This document shows positions 1-8,429 of a DNA stretch of 64,000 bases, one piece after another. The notes below the pieces were generated by a model. The model worked only from the letters and a program-made list of their open reading frames with translations, was not told where the DNA came from and did not search any database. Position 1 is the stretch's first letter. Every line of letters begins with the position of its first letter. The stretch is from Actinomycetota bacterium (GTDB lineage: Bacteria > Actinomycetota > Thermoleophilia > Solirubrobacterales > Solirubrobacteraceae): contig JAFDWH010000004.1 in the NCBI GenBank assembly GCA_018268595.1, positions 1 to 64,000 on the forward strand. Reading direction: 5' to 3'. The position numbers and the translations under genes are program-made.

Positions 1-1
1 G

Positions 2-499
2 ACCGGCCTCGGCCCCAGCACGGCCGCCGCCGTCGCCGCGGCGGCGCCGCCCGCGCCGACGCCGGAGCCGCCGGCCGCGGCGCCGGAGCCCGTCGCCGCC
101 CCCACTCCGCCCCCGGCGGGCGCGCTCGACCTCGCCGCGCTGCGCGAGCTGTGGCCGGCGGTGGTCGACGCGGTGCGGTCCGAGAACGGCCTGCTCGGCG
201 CGGCGCTCGAGAAGGCGCAGCCGGTCGAGCTGGCGGACGGCGAGGCGACCTTCGCGTTCGCGCGCGAGGAGTCGTTCTTCAAGGGCACGGCCGAGCGCGA
301 CGAGCACCGCCAGCGCGTCGCGGAGGCGATCCGCGCGCTGGCCGGCGTCGCGCTGCGCCCCCGCTACGAGCTGCGCGAGCTGGAGGCAGAGCTGCCGGGG
401 ATGCCCGCGCCGATCGCCCCGACGGACGACGAGCTGGTCGACCGCTTCGTGGCAGAGTTCGACGCAGAGGAGCTGATCGACGACGAGGAAGGCACCTGA
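2..499 (+). CDS. dnaX: DNA polymerase III subunit gamma/tau, C-terminal part (partial)
   Basis: Only the last 165 or so codons are in the window; the 5' end lies outside. The visible protein starts with an Ala/Pro-rich linker, then a small folded domain beginning near 'LDLAALRELWPAVVDAV', the pattern found at the C-terminus of actinobacterial DnaX after its proline-rich linker. The ATPase domains are not visible. The stop TGA overlaps the ATG of the next gene by one base (TGATG). The order dnaX-ybaB-recR is a widely conserved bacterial operon and is the main support. DnaX is the clamp-loader subunit that couples the replicative polymerase cores. Confidence 0.8.
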   Translation, partial: TGLGPSTAAAVAAAAPPAPTPEPPAAAPEPVAAPTPPPAGALDLAALRELWPAVVDAVRSENGLLGAALEKAQPVELADGEATFAFAREESFFKGTAERDEHRQRVAEAIRALAGVALRPRYELRELEAELPGMPAPIAPTDDELVDRFVAEFDAEELIDDEEGT

Positions 500-843
500 T
501 GCCGCAGCCGAACATGCAGCAGATGCTCAAGCAGGTCCAGAAGATGCAGGCCGAGATGATGGCCGCGCAGGAGCAGCTCAAGGACGAGGTGGTCGAGGCC
601 TCGGCCGGCGGCGGCATGGTGACGGTGAAGGTGAGCGGCGACCTCGACGTCAAGTCGATCGCGATCGACCCCGAGGCCGTCGACCCGGAGGACGTCGAGC
701 TGCTGCAGGACATGGTGCTGGCGGCCGTCAACGAGGGGCTGCGGGCGGCGCAGGAGCTGGCCTCGAAGAAGCTCGGCGGGATCACCGGCGGGCTCGGCGG
801 CCCGGGCGGCGGGCTCGGCGGGCTCGGGCTGCCTGGGTTCTAG
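499..843 (+). CDS. ybaB: YbaB/EbfC family nucleoid-associated protein
   Basis: A 114-residue protein starting 'MPQPNMQQMLKQVQKMQAEM', a typical YbaB N-terminal helix, followed by the beta-strand core ('GGGMVTVKVSGDLDVKSIAI') and a second helix. The last 20 or so residues are a Gly/Leu-rich tail. Members of this family are small homodimeric DNA-binding proteins, usually encoded between dnaX and recR as here. The start codon overlaps the dnaX stop, so translation is probably coupled. The gene ends 56 nt before recR. Confidence 0.93.
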   Translation: MPQPNMQQMLKQVQKMQAEMMAAQEQLKDEVVEASAGGGMVTVKVSGDLDVKSIAIDPEAVDPEDVELLQDMVLAAVNEGLRAAQELASKKLGGITGGLGGPGGGLGGLGLPGF

Positions 844-899
844 CCGTGGCCGCGCGGCGCGAGCGGGCGAACGACGCGGCCGGCCGCGCGCGCTGACGC

Positions 900-1547
900 A
901 TGTCCTCCTTCTCCCCACCGGTCCAGCGGCTCGTGACCGAGCTGGGCAAGCTGCCCGGCATCGGCGGGCGCACCGCGCAGCGGCTCGCGTTCCACCTGCT
1001 GCGCGCCGACAAGGAGGAGGCGCTCGCGCTCGCGGAGGCGATCCGCGAGGTGAAGGAGCGGATCGGCCTGTGCGAGATCTGCTTCAACCTCGCCGACGGG
1101 CCGCGCTGCCGCATCTGCGCCGACGAGCGGCGCGACCCCGCGGCCGTGTGCGTCGTCGAGGAGCCGAGCGACATCATCCCGATCGAGCGCACGCACGAGT
1201 TCCACGGCCGCTACCACGTGCTCGGCGGCGCGCTCTCGCCGATCGACGGGGTCGACCCCGAGGACCTGCGGATCGCGGAGCTGCTCACGCGCGTGGACGG
1301 CACGCACCAGCCGGCGCTCGACGCGAACGAGGGTCAGGCCGAGGGGATCCGCGAGGTCGTCCTCGCGACCAACCCGACGACGACCGGCGAGGCGACCGCC
1401 CTGCACATCGCCGAGCAGCTTCGCGCACGCGCGCCCGAGGTGACGGTCACGCGGCTCGCGAGCGGCCTGCCGGTCGGGGCGGACCTGGAGTACGCCGACG
1501 AGCTGACGCTCGGCCGCGCGTTCGCCGGGCGCCGCCGCCTGTCGTAG
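900..1547 (+). CDS. recR: Recombination protein RecR
   Basis: A 215-residue protein with the RecR layout: N-terminal helix-hairpin-helix ('LGKLPGIGGRTAQRLAFHLL', about residues 15-34), a four-cysteine zinc finger ('CEICFNLADGPRCRICADE', about 59-77) and a Toprim domain (VVEEPSDI onward). RecR acts with RecF and RecO to load RecA at gapped DNA. Within the Toprim domain, about a dozen residues ('THQPALDANEGQ') are inserted before the conserved 'VVLATNPTTTGEATA' stretch compared with typical RecR; I take this as lineage variation. It is the last gene of the dnaX-ybaB-recR operon and faces the kam operon tail to tail. Confidence 0.96.
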   Translation: MSSFSPPVQRLVTELGKLPGIGGRTAQRLAFHLLRADKEEALALAEAIREVKERIGLCEICFNLADGPRCRICADERRDPAAVCVVEEPSDIIPIERTHEFHGRYHVLGGALSPIDGVDPEDLRIAELLTRVDGTHQPALDANEGQAEGIREVVLATNPTTTGEATALHIAEQLRARAPEVTVTRLASGLPVGADLEYADELTLGRAFAGRRRLS

Positions 1548-1571
1548 CCCGCCCCGCACGCACCGGAATTC

Positions 1572-1620
1572 GAGGACCGCGGATCTGACCCCCTATACGA
1601 GGGTCTGATCCGCGCTCCTC
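1572..1620. terminator. Long imperfect hairpin between convergent genes
   Basis: Two 20-nt arms (1572-1591 and 1601-1620) pair at 18 of 20 positions around a 9-nt loop. It lies 24 nt after the recR stop and 11 nt before the end of the convergent kam operon, so it can serve as a bidirectional terminator. There is no U-tract on either side. The outer arms (GAGGAnCGCG and GATCCGCGCTCCT) recur in a hairpin at 45515-45563. Confidence 0.75.
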
Positions 1621-1631
1621 GGGGCGGGCGC

Positions 1632-2669
1632 TCAGGCGGGGACGGGCGCGTCCGCCAGCACGTCGAGCACCGGCACGCCCGGCAGCTCGCGGGCGATCCG
1701 CTCGCGCAGCTCGGCCGCGTCGAAGCGGTGGCGCAGCGGCGCGACCGGGTTCGTCGTCACCGCCAGCAGCGGGATCGCGTGCAGGACCGCCAACACGACC
1801 CCGCGCGCACGGTGGCGGGCGCACGTGCCGCGGCCGAGGAACACTCTCGTCGCGTCGTCGGCGATCGCGAGCGTCGCCCTGCCGCGGCGGGCGCGCGCCA
1901 CCTGCTCCAGCAGCGGCTCGCACAGCGCGCCTCTGACGACGAGCGCCTGCACGTCCGCGCGGCCGCGCAGCAGCGGCACGATCGCTTCGACGCGGTCGTG
2001 CACGATCGCCGTCTCGAGCGGGACCGCCTCGCCGTCCTCCAGCAGCAGCGCGCTCGTCCGCAGCTCCGCCGCCCGCGCGCGCAGCGCCGCGTCTTCGACC
2101 GCCGGCAGCGTCATCAGCTCGGCGGCCGCGCGCGTGCGGCGCACGAGCTGGTCGAGGTCGGCGCTCAGCACCGCGCCGGTCGACATCACGACGCCGTCCG
2201 CGAGCCGCGGGGAGGCGCCGGCGCGGCGGTCGATCGAGCCGTCGACCAGCACGCGCTCGGCGCCGAGCCTGCGCATCGTCTCGACCACGTCGCCGACGTC
2301 CTGCGCGGCGACCGGCCCGGCGACCTCGACCGTCCCGCGCTCGAGCAGCCGCGCGATCACGACGCGGCCGAGCGGCGTGCGGTGGTCGGTCGGCAGCGCC
2401 ACCTCGGTGCGCGCCGCGCTGCGCTCCAGCAGCCGGTCGGTCGTCGCGACGAGCGCCATCGGCGGCAGGTGGATCGGCGGCTTCGCGATCGCGTCGTCGA
2501 TCGCGTCGGTCGCCTCGCCGTCGCGGCCTATCGACGTGACGCCGATCGTCTCGCCGCGCGCCTCCAGCTCGGCGAGGATCGCGCCGAGCGCGACCGTCTT
2601 GCCGGTGTTCTTCGCGAGCCCGACGAGCGCCACGCGCGCGGCGGGCGCGATCGCGTCCCCGATTCGCAC
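1632..2669 (-). CDS. KamC-like lysine 5,6-aminomutase reactivase ATPase
   Basis: A 345-residue protein with a P-loop near the N-terminus ('GLAKNTGKTVALGAIL', about residues 14-29), then a region typical of P-loop NTPases ('RVLVDGSIDRRAG'). It is the last gene of the kam operon, starting with GTG 5 nt after the kamE stop. B12-dependent aminomutases are inactivated by loss of adenosylcobalamin, and reactivating ATPases (KamB/KamC) are encoded beside some of them. The assignment as KamC rests on the P-loop, size and position and is inference; no separate KamB is visible here. The GTG start was chosen because it follows kamE directly and places the P-loop at the N-terminus. Confidence 0.68.
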   Translation of the reverse strand: MRIGDAIAPAARVALVGLAKNTGKTVALGAILAELEARGETIGVTSIGRDGEATDAIDDAIAKPPIHLPPMALVATTDRLLERSAARTEVALPTDHRTPLGRVVIARLLERGTVEVAGPVAAQDVGDVVETMRRLGAERVLVDGSIDRRAGASPRLADGVVMSTGAVLSADLDQLVRRTRAAAELMTLPAVEDAALRARAAELRTSALLLEDGEAVPLETAIVHDRVEAIVPLLRGRADVQALVVRGALCEPLLEQVARARRGRATLAIADDATRVFLGRGTCARHRARGVVLAVLHAIPLLAVTTNPVAPLRHRFDAAELRERIARELPGVPVLDVLADAPVPA

Positions 2670-2674
2670 GGCGC

Positions 2675-3466
2675 CTACAGCTCCGGCGCGGCCGCGTCGA
2701 CCGGCGGCCTCTCGCGCGCCGCCAGCTCCTGCGCGATGAAGGCGGCGACGTCGTTCGGGTAGGTGCCCTTCGAGAAGCCGGCGTCGAAGCCGAGCTCCTT
2801 CGCCAGCTCGTCGGTGATGCGCGGGCCGCCGCAGACGAGCAGCAAATCGCGCCGCTTGCCTTCGGCCTCCACCAGCTCGACCAGCTCGGTCAGGTTGTGC
2901 AGGTGCAGCCCCTGCTGCGTGACCGTCTGCGAGACGAGGATCGCGTCGGCCTCGACGTCGAACGCCTTCGCCAGCAGCGCGGTGTTCGGCACCTGGCTGC
3001 CGAGGTTGTGAGCGCGGAACCAGTGGTAGGCCTCGAGCCCGTGGCGGCCGTCGAAGCCCTTGAGGTTCAGGATCGAGTCGATCCCGACGCTGTGCGTGTC
3101 GGTGCCGGTGCTCGCGCCGATCACGACGATCGGGCGGCCGAGCCGCTCGGCGACGAAGGCGTCGACCTCCTCCTCGCTCATCGCGCGCGTCGCCGTGCGC
3201 ACCGCCGCGAGCCGGTCGCAGTCGACCGCGTGCTGGCACTGCGCGAACAGCACGAAGTAGGTGTAGCCGGGCGTGAGCGGCTTCGCGTGCACGATCTCCG
3301 GCTTTATCAGCCCCATCTTGTCGCGCACGAGCGCGAGCGCCGCCTCACGCGCGAGCGGGCCGTGGTCGACCGGCAGCGTGAAGCTGAGCTGGACGAGGCC
3401 GTCGTCGAGGTGGTCGCCGTAGGGGCGGACCGCGTCGAGCGAGGCGCGCTGCGCGACGCTAGACAC
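2675..3466 (-). CDS. kamE: Lysine 5,6-aminomutase beta subunit (B12/PLP-binding)
   Basis: A 263-residue protein, matching the roughly 260-residue beta subunit of lysine 5,6-aminomutase, which moves the terminal amino group of D-lysine or beta-lysine using adenosylcobalamin and PLP. The cobalamin motif DxHxxG is present ('DTHSVG', cobalt-ligand His at residue 125). A lysine lies eleven residues later ('ILNLKG', Lys136), the same spacing as the His133/Lys144 pair of the clostridial enzyme that binds B12 and PLP. A dimerisation domain precedes the Rossmann-type B12 domain. The GTG start lies inside the kamD 3' end (8-nt overlap), so translation is probably coupled. Confidence 0.94.
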   Translation of the reverse strand: MSSVAQRASLDAVRPYGDHLDDGLVQLSFTLPVDHGPLAREAALALVRDKMGLIKPEIVHAKPLTPGYTYFVLFAQCQHAVDCDRLAAVRTATRAMSEEEVDAFVAERLGRPIVVIGASTGTDTHSVGIDSILNLKGFDGRHGLEAYHWFRAHNLGSQVPNTALLAKAFDVEADAILVSQTVTQQGLHLHNLTELVELVEAEGKRRDLLLVCGGPRITDELAKELGFDAGFSKGTYPNDVAAFIAQELAARERPPVDAAAPEL

Positions 3467-5018
3467 CGGCGGGCGCCTCCACCGCGCCGGCCAGCGGGTT
3501 GAGGTAGTCGCTCGCGACGTCGAAGATGCCGTCGGCGCCGCGGCCGCCCTCCAGCGTGCGCGAGACGTCGCCGAAGGTCGCACGCTCGAGCGCCGCGAAC
3601 AGCCCGATCTCGACGATCTCCTCGAGCATCGCGTGCGCCTCCCTCAGCACTTCGTGCGCGCGCCTGACGATGAACCCGTCCGGCTTGAACTCGATCTCGT
3701 CGGCGAGCGAGCGCGCAGCCGTGAAGACGTAGTTCGAGCACTCCATCCCGAGCACGCGGTCATGGATGTGCGGCGTGAAGATCCCCTCGGTCGGGATGCC
3801 GATCGTCTGGATCTCCTGGTCGGTCGCAACCGTGATCAGGTTGAACAGCGTGTCGCACGCGTGCGTCATGAAGAGGTTGCCGTCCATGTGCTTGGTCGGC
3901 GGCATGTACTTGACCGGGCACTCGGGGAACAGCTCGCGCGTGAGCTGTGCGTGCGCCCACTCGTACAGCAGCCCGTTCTCGACCGAGGGCGCGATCTCGA
4001 ACGAGTTGCCGATCGCGATCTGCGCGTCGGGCACGCCGCAGTCGCGCGCGAGGAAGTAGTTGATGAACTGCGAGGCGACGACAGACGGTGCCGCGTCGAT
4101 CGCGTCGGCCGTGCGCAGGTAGTTGTCCTCGCCCGTGTTGATGACGATCCCGAAGCGGCCGTTGACCGCGCGCGAGACGCGCTGGTCGATCATCGTGCGC
4201 TGGATGTTGAGGTCGCGGTAGAGGATCCCGTAGAGCGCGTCGTTGACCATGTTGTCGAGCCCCTCGGCCGCGCCCATCGCCGCGATCTCCGGCATGCAGA
4301 GGCCCGAGCAGAAGCTCGACAGGCGCACGTAGCGCCCGTTCGCGCGCGACCACTCGTCGAGCGCCTCGCGCATGATGCGGAAGTTCGCCTGCGTCGCGAA
4401 CGTGCCGCCGTAGCCCTCCGTCGTGGGTCCGAAGGGGACGAAGTCGAGCAGGCTCTGAGCAGTCGAACGGATCACGGCGATGATGTCCCCGCCCGCCTCC
4501 GCGACGGCGAGCGCGTGGTCGCGGTCCTCGTAGACGTTTCCGGTCGCTGTCAGCACGTAGCGGTGCGGGCGCGCCTGCTCGCCGAGCCGCTCGCGCAGCG
4601 CGTCGCGCTCGGCGCAGCGCGCGCGCATCGCGGCGATCGTCGCGGCGTGCGCATCGGCGATCGCGCGCTCGATCGGCTCGCGCTCCGCCCACGGCAGCTC
4701 GCCCAGCGACAGCTCGCCGGCGCCGACGGCCGCCGCCACCTCCGCCGCCGTGCGCTCCGTCGCCACCATCGCGTTGCCGACCCACGCGGCGACGCCGCGC
4801 GGGAGGCCGTCGAGCTCGGCGACGTGGTCGACGAGCGCGTTCGGCAGCGGGACGTCGTGCGGGTCGACGCCGTCGACGCCGAGCATGCGCGCGACGGTGC
4901 GCTCGACGGCGACGCTGGACCTGCCCGCGGTCGCCTCGGCCACCTGCGCGGCGACCCTCGCCGCGGCGGCGCGGCAGGAACGCACGAGTCCGGCGTCGAG
5001 TGCAAGCTTCGACCGCAT
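3459..5018 (-). CDS. kamD: Lysine 5,6-aminomutase alpha subunit
   Basis: A 519-residue TIM-barrel-type subunit, the usual length for KamD. Conserved stretches include 'DIIAVIRSTAQSLLDFVPFG', 'GYGGTFATQANFRIMREALD' and 'YMPPTKHMDGNLFMTH'. It binds the substrate and, with KamE, migrates the epsilon-amino group in lysine catabolism. ATG was chosen because a GGGGGA ribosome site lies just upstream; longer in-frame extensions have no such site. It follows the ArgRS-like gene by 85 nt on the same strand and overlaps kamE by 8 nt. Other lysine-fermentation genes (kamA, kdd, kce, kal) are not in this window. Confidence 0.95.
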   Translation of the reverse strand: MRSKLALDAGLVRSCRAAAARVAAQVAEATAGRSSVAVERTVARMLGVDGVDPHDVPLPNALVDHVAELDGLPRGVAAWVGNAMVATERTAAEVAAAVGAGELSLGELPWAEREPIERAIADAHAATIAAMRARCAERDALRERLGEQARPHRYVLTATGNVYEDRDHALAVAEAGGDIIAVIRSTAQSLLDFVPFGPTTEGYGGTFATQANFRIMREALDEWSRANGRYVRLSSFCSGLCMPEIAAMGAAEGLDNMVNDALYGILYRDLNIQRTMIDQRVSRAVNGRFGIVINTGEDNYLRTADAIDAAPSVVASQFINYFLARDCGVPDAQIAIGNSFEIAPSVENGLLYEWAHAQLTRELFPECPVKYMPPTKHMDGNLFMTHACDTLFNLITVATDQEIQTIGIPTEGIFTPHIHDRVLGMECSNYVFTAARSLADEIEFKPDGFIVRRAHEVLREAHAMLEEIVEIGLFAALERATFGDVSRTLEGGRGADGIFDVASDYLNPLAGAVEAPAGV

Positions 5019-5103
5019 CAGATCCCCCTCATCGAATGGCGCGCGAGACGCGCCTGCTTCCCCCAGTGGCGCGTGCTGCGCCGACCCGTTCGAGACTACC
5101 GCC

Positions 5104-6813
5104 TCACTTCTCCGATCGCAAAGGATCAGGGGCGAGCCCGACCGCCCGCATCCCGCACTCCAGCAGGCCGCGCGTCGCGCGCGCGACGCTCGGCGACGGG
5201 TCCTCCTGGGCGAGGAACCACTCGGCCGCGTGCACGTGCATCCCGAGCAGCGGACGCACATCGAGCGCGCGCAGCGAGCGCTCCGCGAGGCGGCGGTGCA
5301 GCTGCGAGCGCAGCACGAGCGAGCGGTAGTCGGCGTCGTCCGGATGCGGGGCCGGCGCGCCGTCGAAGGTCGGGTCCCACGCGCGCGCCCACGCGCGCGC
5401 GAGCGTCCAGCCGGCGTTCGCGCGCTCGTCCAGCAGCATCTCCGACTCGAGCGGCAGCGCCTTGCGCGGATGTATGTCGATGCAGATGCCGAGCGCGGCG
5501 ACCGCCGCCAGCCGCTCGGGCGTCGCGCGCTCGTTGGCGTGCGCGCGCAGCCGCGCGTCGGCGACGAGGTCGTCGAGCAGCTGGTCGACCAGCCACGGCG
5601 CCCCGCCGCTCGACTTGATCGCGCCCCTGCCGCTCGTGACCATCCCGTGCACGACCCAGTGCGTCGGATGGATCTCGCCGCCGGCCGCGAGCCCCTCCAG
5701 GATCGCCGGCCCCTGCTGCACGAGCGGCTCCCACTCGTCGCCGACGAGCGCGAGCGAGGTGGTGCCGGCGAGGATGTCGCGGCCCGTCAGGTGCCACATC
5801 CCCATGCAGCGCATGTGCGTGGTCGGGAAGCCGTCGGGGCGGTGCAGCAGCAGGTGGCCGTCTTCGCGCTCGTGCGAGACGACGGCGCCGTCGTCCGAGC
5901 GGCGCACGAGCCGCTGCTCGAGCGCCGTCGCCGTCAGTGCGTGCGTGTCCGCGAGGAAGTCGACCTCGTAGATGACGCGGTCGAAGATCACGCCGAGCCG
6001 CGCGAGCGTCGCGTCGTGGCCGCGCAGCGCCCATTCGCGCATGCGCCGCCACAGCTCCACGACCTCCGGATCCCCCGCGCCCAGGCGCTCCAGCAGCCGC
6101 TCGGCGAGGTCGTCGTAGGAGCCGTCCTCGCGCGAGAGCGCCGGGTCGCGCTCCGCCCCGCCGCCGACCTCCGGCGGCGCCAGGTCCGCCACGTAGCGGC
6201 TGTAGCAGGCGCCGACGAAGTGGTCGCTCTTGACGCCGGCGCTCTCCGGCGTCTGCGGCGCGAAGTGCTCCAGGTACCCGGCCATCGCCTCGCCCATCTG
6301 ACGCCCGACGTCGCCGATCTGCGTCTGGTGCACGACGTCCGCGCCGCAGGAGGCGGCGAGGCAGCCGAGCGCATGGCCGAGCGCGACCGTGCGCAGGTGG
6401 CCGACGTGCAGCGCCTTCGTCGCGTTCGGGTCGCAGTAGTCGACGACGAAGCGCTCGCTCGTGGCGACGTCGCGGCCGAGGAACGGCTCGACCTGGACCG
6501 CCTCCAGCGCAGCGCCGAGCGCGGCGACGCGCTCGTCCGCGAGCCGCACCAGCAGGCGGTTGCGTGCCGGGTCGAGCTCCGCCTCGCGCACGGCGGGGTG
6601 GGCCGTCAGCGCGCCGCCGAGCGCCGGGCCGGCCTCGGCGGCCCAGCCGCTGCGGCGCCCGGCGAGGAACACGTCGCAGCCGGGCACGTTGTGCGGGACG
6701 ACGAGCGAGGCGAGCGGGCCGTCGTCGCCGGTCGCCCGCTCCAGCGCGCGGTCGAGCTCGTCGAGCAGGTTCGGCACGGCCGCGACGGCGACCTCGTTGA
6801 CGTCGGTGCTCAC
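5104..6813 (-). CDS. Arginyl-tRNA synthetase paralogue
   Basis: A 569-residue class I synthetase-like protein. The HIGH-type motif is clear ('NATKALHVGHLRTVALG', first His at 136), followed by 'QTQIGDVGRQMG', equivalent to 'NHIGDWGTQFG' of ArgRS. The KMSKS-equivalent loop reads 'GAIKSSGG' (Lys400) instead of KMSxRxGN, and a DALR-like helical C-terminus follows. The N-terminal 100 or so residues do not look like the usual ArgRS additive domain. The GTG start is preceded by GGGGGA. It leads the kam operon and diverges from a tRNA-Arg(CCU) gene. It could charge tRNA, act on another acceptor, or be regulatory; which one cannot be told from sequence. Confidence 0.82.
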   Translation of the reverse strand: MSTDVNEVAVAAVPNLLDELDRALERATGDDGPLASLVVPHNVPGCDVFLAGRRSGWAAEAGPALGGALTAHPAVREAELDPARNRLLVRLADERVAALGAALEAVQVEPFLGRDVATSERFVVDYCDPNATKALHVGHLRTVALGHALGCLAASCGADVVHQTQIGDVGRQMGEAMAGYLEHFAPQTPESAGVKSDHFVGACYSRYVADLAPPEVGGGAERDPALSREDGSYDDLAERLLERLGAGDPEVVELWRRMREWALRGHDATLARLGVIFDRVIYEVDFLADTHALTATALEQRLVRRSDDGAVVSHEREDGHLLLHRPDGFPTTHMRCMGMWHLTGRDILAGTTSLALVGDEWEPLVQQGPAILEGLAAGGEIHPTHWVVHGMVTSGRGAIKSSGGAPWLVDQLLDDLVADARLRAHANERATPERLAAVAALGICIDIHPRKALPLESEMLLDERANAGWTLARAWARAWDPTFDGAPAPHPDDADYRSLVLRSQLHRRLAERSLRALDVRPLLGMHVHAAEWFLAQEDPSPSVARATRGLLECGMRAVGLAPDPLRSEK

Positions 6814-6909
6814 GATCGTTCCCCCAACTGGTCGACGCGCGGCATCCCCATGCCGCGCACGGTCGAGCATAGCCGCGCAGCACGCTCGCGCGCGACGGCT
6901 TCCTCCCGG

Positions 6910-6939
6910 TTGACAGCGTTCTTCGCGCCTGGTTATGGT
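6910..6939 (+). promoter_or_regulatory. Housekeeping-type promoter for tRNA-Arg (and perhaps lysC-asd)
   Basis: A perfect TTGACA (6910-6915), an 18-nt spacer and TATGGT (6934-6939) lie about 80 nt upstream of the tRNA-Arg gene on the same strand. The 207-nt region 6814-7020 separates this tRNA from the divergent ArgRS-like gene; I see no further feature in it. Confidence 0.65.
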
Positions 6940-7020
6940 TGCCGCAGGAGGGGGACGCTCGGCGCCGGGGGATCCACGCCGACGCCAAGCATCACGGCTC
7001 GAGCAATCGAGCGAGGGCGA

Positions 7021-7094
7021 GCACCCGTACCTCAACTGGCTAGAGGGGCCGCCTCCTAAGCGGAACGTTGCGGGTTCGAGTCCCGTCGGGTGCG
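7021..7094 (+). tRNA. tRNA-Arg (anticodon CCU)
   Basis: A 74-nt cloverleaf: acceptor stem GCACCCG/CGGGTGC with discriminator G, D-stem CCTC/GAGG, anticodon stem-loop with the seven-base loop CTCCTAA giving anticodon CCT, and a T-arm with GGTTCGAGTCC. CCA is not encoded. It reads AGG codons, which should be rare at this G+C. It lies between the ArgRS-like gene (divergent) and lysC (70 nt downstream). Confidence 0.95.
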
Positions 7095-7163
7095 CCTCGA
7101 CGGCGGGCGGCTCCTCGTGAGCCGTCCGCCGCCGACTCGCCCTGCCATCTACTCTGTGCACCC

Positions 7164-8429
7164 ATGCCAACGGTCGTTATGAAGTTCGGCGGGACGTCCG
7201 TCGCCGACGCCGAGCGGATCAAGCGCGCGGCCCGGCGGATCGTCGCCGCGCGCGAGCAGGGCAACCGCGTCGTCGCCGTCCTGTCCGCGCGCGGGAAGAC
7301 GACCGACGAGCTGATCGCGGCGGCCGCGGAGATCTCCGCGACGCCCGACGCGCGCGAGATGGACATGCTGCTCTCCACGGGCGAGCGCATCTCGTGCGCG
7401 CTGTGCGCGATGGCGATCAACGACCTCGGCCACCGCGCGATCTCGCTGACCGGCTCGCAGGCCGGCATCGTCACCGACACGTCGCACACGAAGGCGCGCA
7501 TCCTCGACGTCAGAGCCGACCGCATCGAGGCGGCGCTCGAGGAGGACATGATCGTGCTCGTCGCCGGCTTCCAGGGGATGTCGACGGCGCGCGACGTGAC
7601 GACGCTCGGGCGCGGCGGCTCGGACACGACCGCGGTCGCGCTCGCCGCCGCCGTCGGCGCCGACGTGTGCGAGATCTACACCGACGTGTCGGGCGTCTAC
7701 AGCGCCGACCCGCGCATCGTCCCGGAGGCGCGCAAGCTCGAGGTCGTCTCGTTCGAGGAGATGCTCGAGATGGCGTCCTCCGGCGCGAAGGTGCTGCAGC
7801 TGCGCTCGGTCGAGTACGCGCGCAACCACGGGGTCCGCATCCACTGCCGTTCCAGCTTCGAGGACGGCCCCGGTACATTCGTCGTCGGAGAGCAGGAGAC
7901 CATGGAGCACGCCCTCATCACCGCCGTCACGCACTCGACCGACGAGGCGCGCCTCACGCTGACCGGCGTGCCCGACCAGCCCGGCGCCGCCGCGCGGATC
8001 TTCGAGACGCTCGCCGAGGCGAACTGCAACGTCGACATGATCATCCAGAACGAGCCGCTCGGCGAGGGCCGCGAAGGCGCCGAGCTGTCGTTCACCGTCC
8101 CGCGCGACGACCTGCGGATCGCGCGCGAGGCGCTGCAGCCGATCCTCGGCGAACTCGGGATCGCGCAGATCGACGAGGAGCCGGAGATGGGCAAGGTCTC
8201 GATCGTCGGCGCCGGCATGAAGTCGCATCCCGGCGTCGCCGCGAAGGTGTTCGCGACGCTCGCCGGCGAGGGGATCAACATCGAGATGATCTCGACCTCG
8301 CCGATCAAGATCTCGTGCGTGATCCGCAGCGGGCGCGTGCCCGACGCGGTGCAGGCGCTGCACACCGCGTTCGAGCTGGGCGCCGACGCGGTCCTGGAGG
8401 AGCGTCCGATCGGGGAGCGGGCGCGGTGA
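7164..8429 (+). CDS. lysC: Aspartate kinase
   Basis: A 421-residue aspartokinase: catalytic amino acid kinase domain from '[12 protein letters not shown]' with '[18 protein letters not shown]' and '[14 protein letters not shown]' (residues about 1-250), then two ACT domains (about 265-335 and 345-415) that bind feedback effectors. It phosphorylates aspartate as the first step toward lysine, threonine, methionine and diaminopimelate. The ATG begins 70 nt after the tRNA-Arg with no clear ribosome site, so it may be co-transcribed with the tRNA and processed. It overlaps asd by 4 nt (GTGA). Confidence 0.96.
   Translation: MPTVVMKFGGTSVADAERIKRAARRIVAAREQGNRVVAVLSARGKTTDELIAAAAEISATPDAREMDMLLSTGERISCALCAMAINDLGHRAISLTGSQAGIVTDTSHTKARILDVRADRIEAALEEDMIVLVAGFQGMSTARDVTTLGRGGSDTTAVALAAAVGADVCEIYTDVSGVYSADPRIVPEARKLEVVSFEEMLEMASSGAKVLQLRSVEYARNHGVRIHCRSSFEDGPGTFVVGEQETMEHALITAVTHSTDEARLTLTGVPDQPGAAARIFETLAEANCNVDMIIQNEPLGEGREGAELSFTVPRDDLRIAREALQPILGELGIAQIDEEPEMGKVSIVGAGMKSHPGVAAKVFATLAGEGINIEMISTSPIKISCVIRSGRVPDAVQALHTAFELGADAVLEERPIGERAR

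Noticed and set aside
3633-5618. Long plus-strand frame opposite kamD
   Set aside because: Antisense to a gene with clear family motifs; product has no domain.
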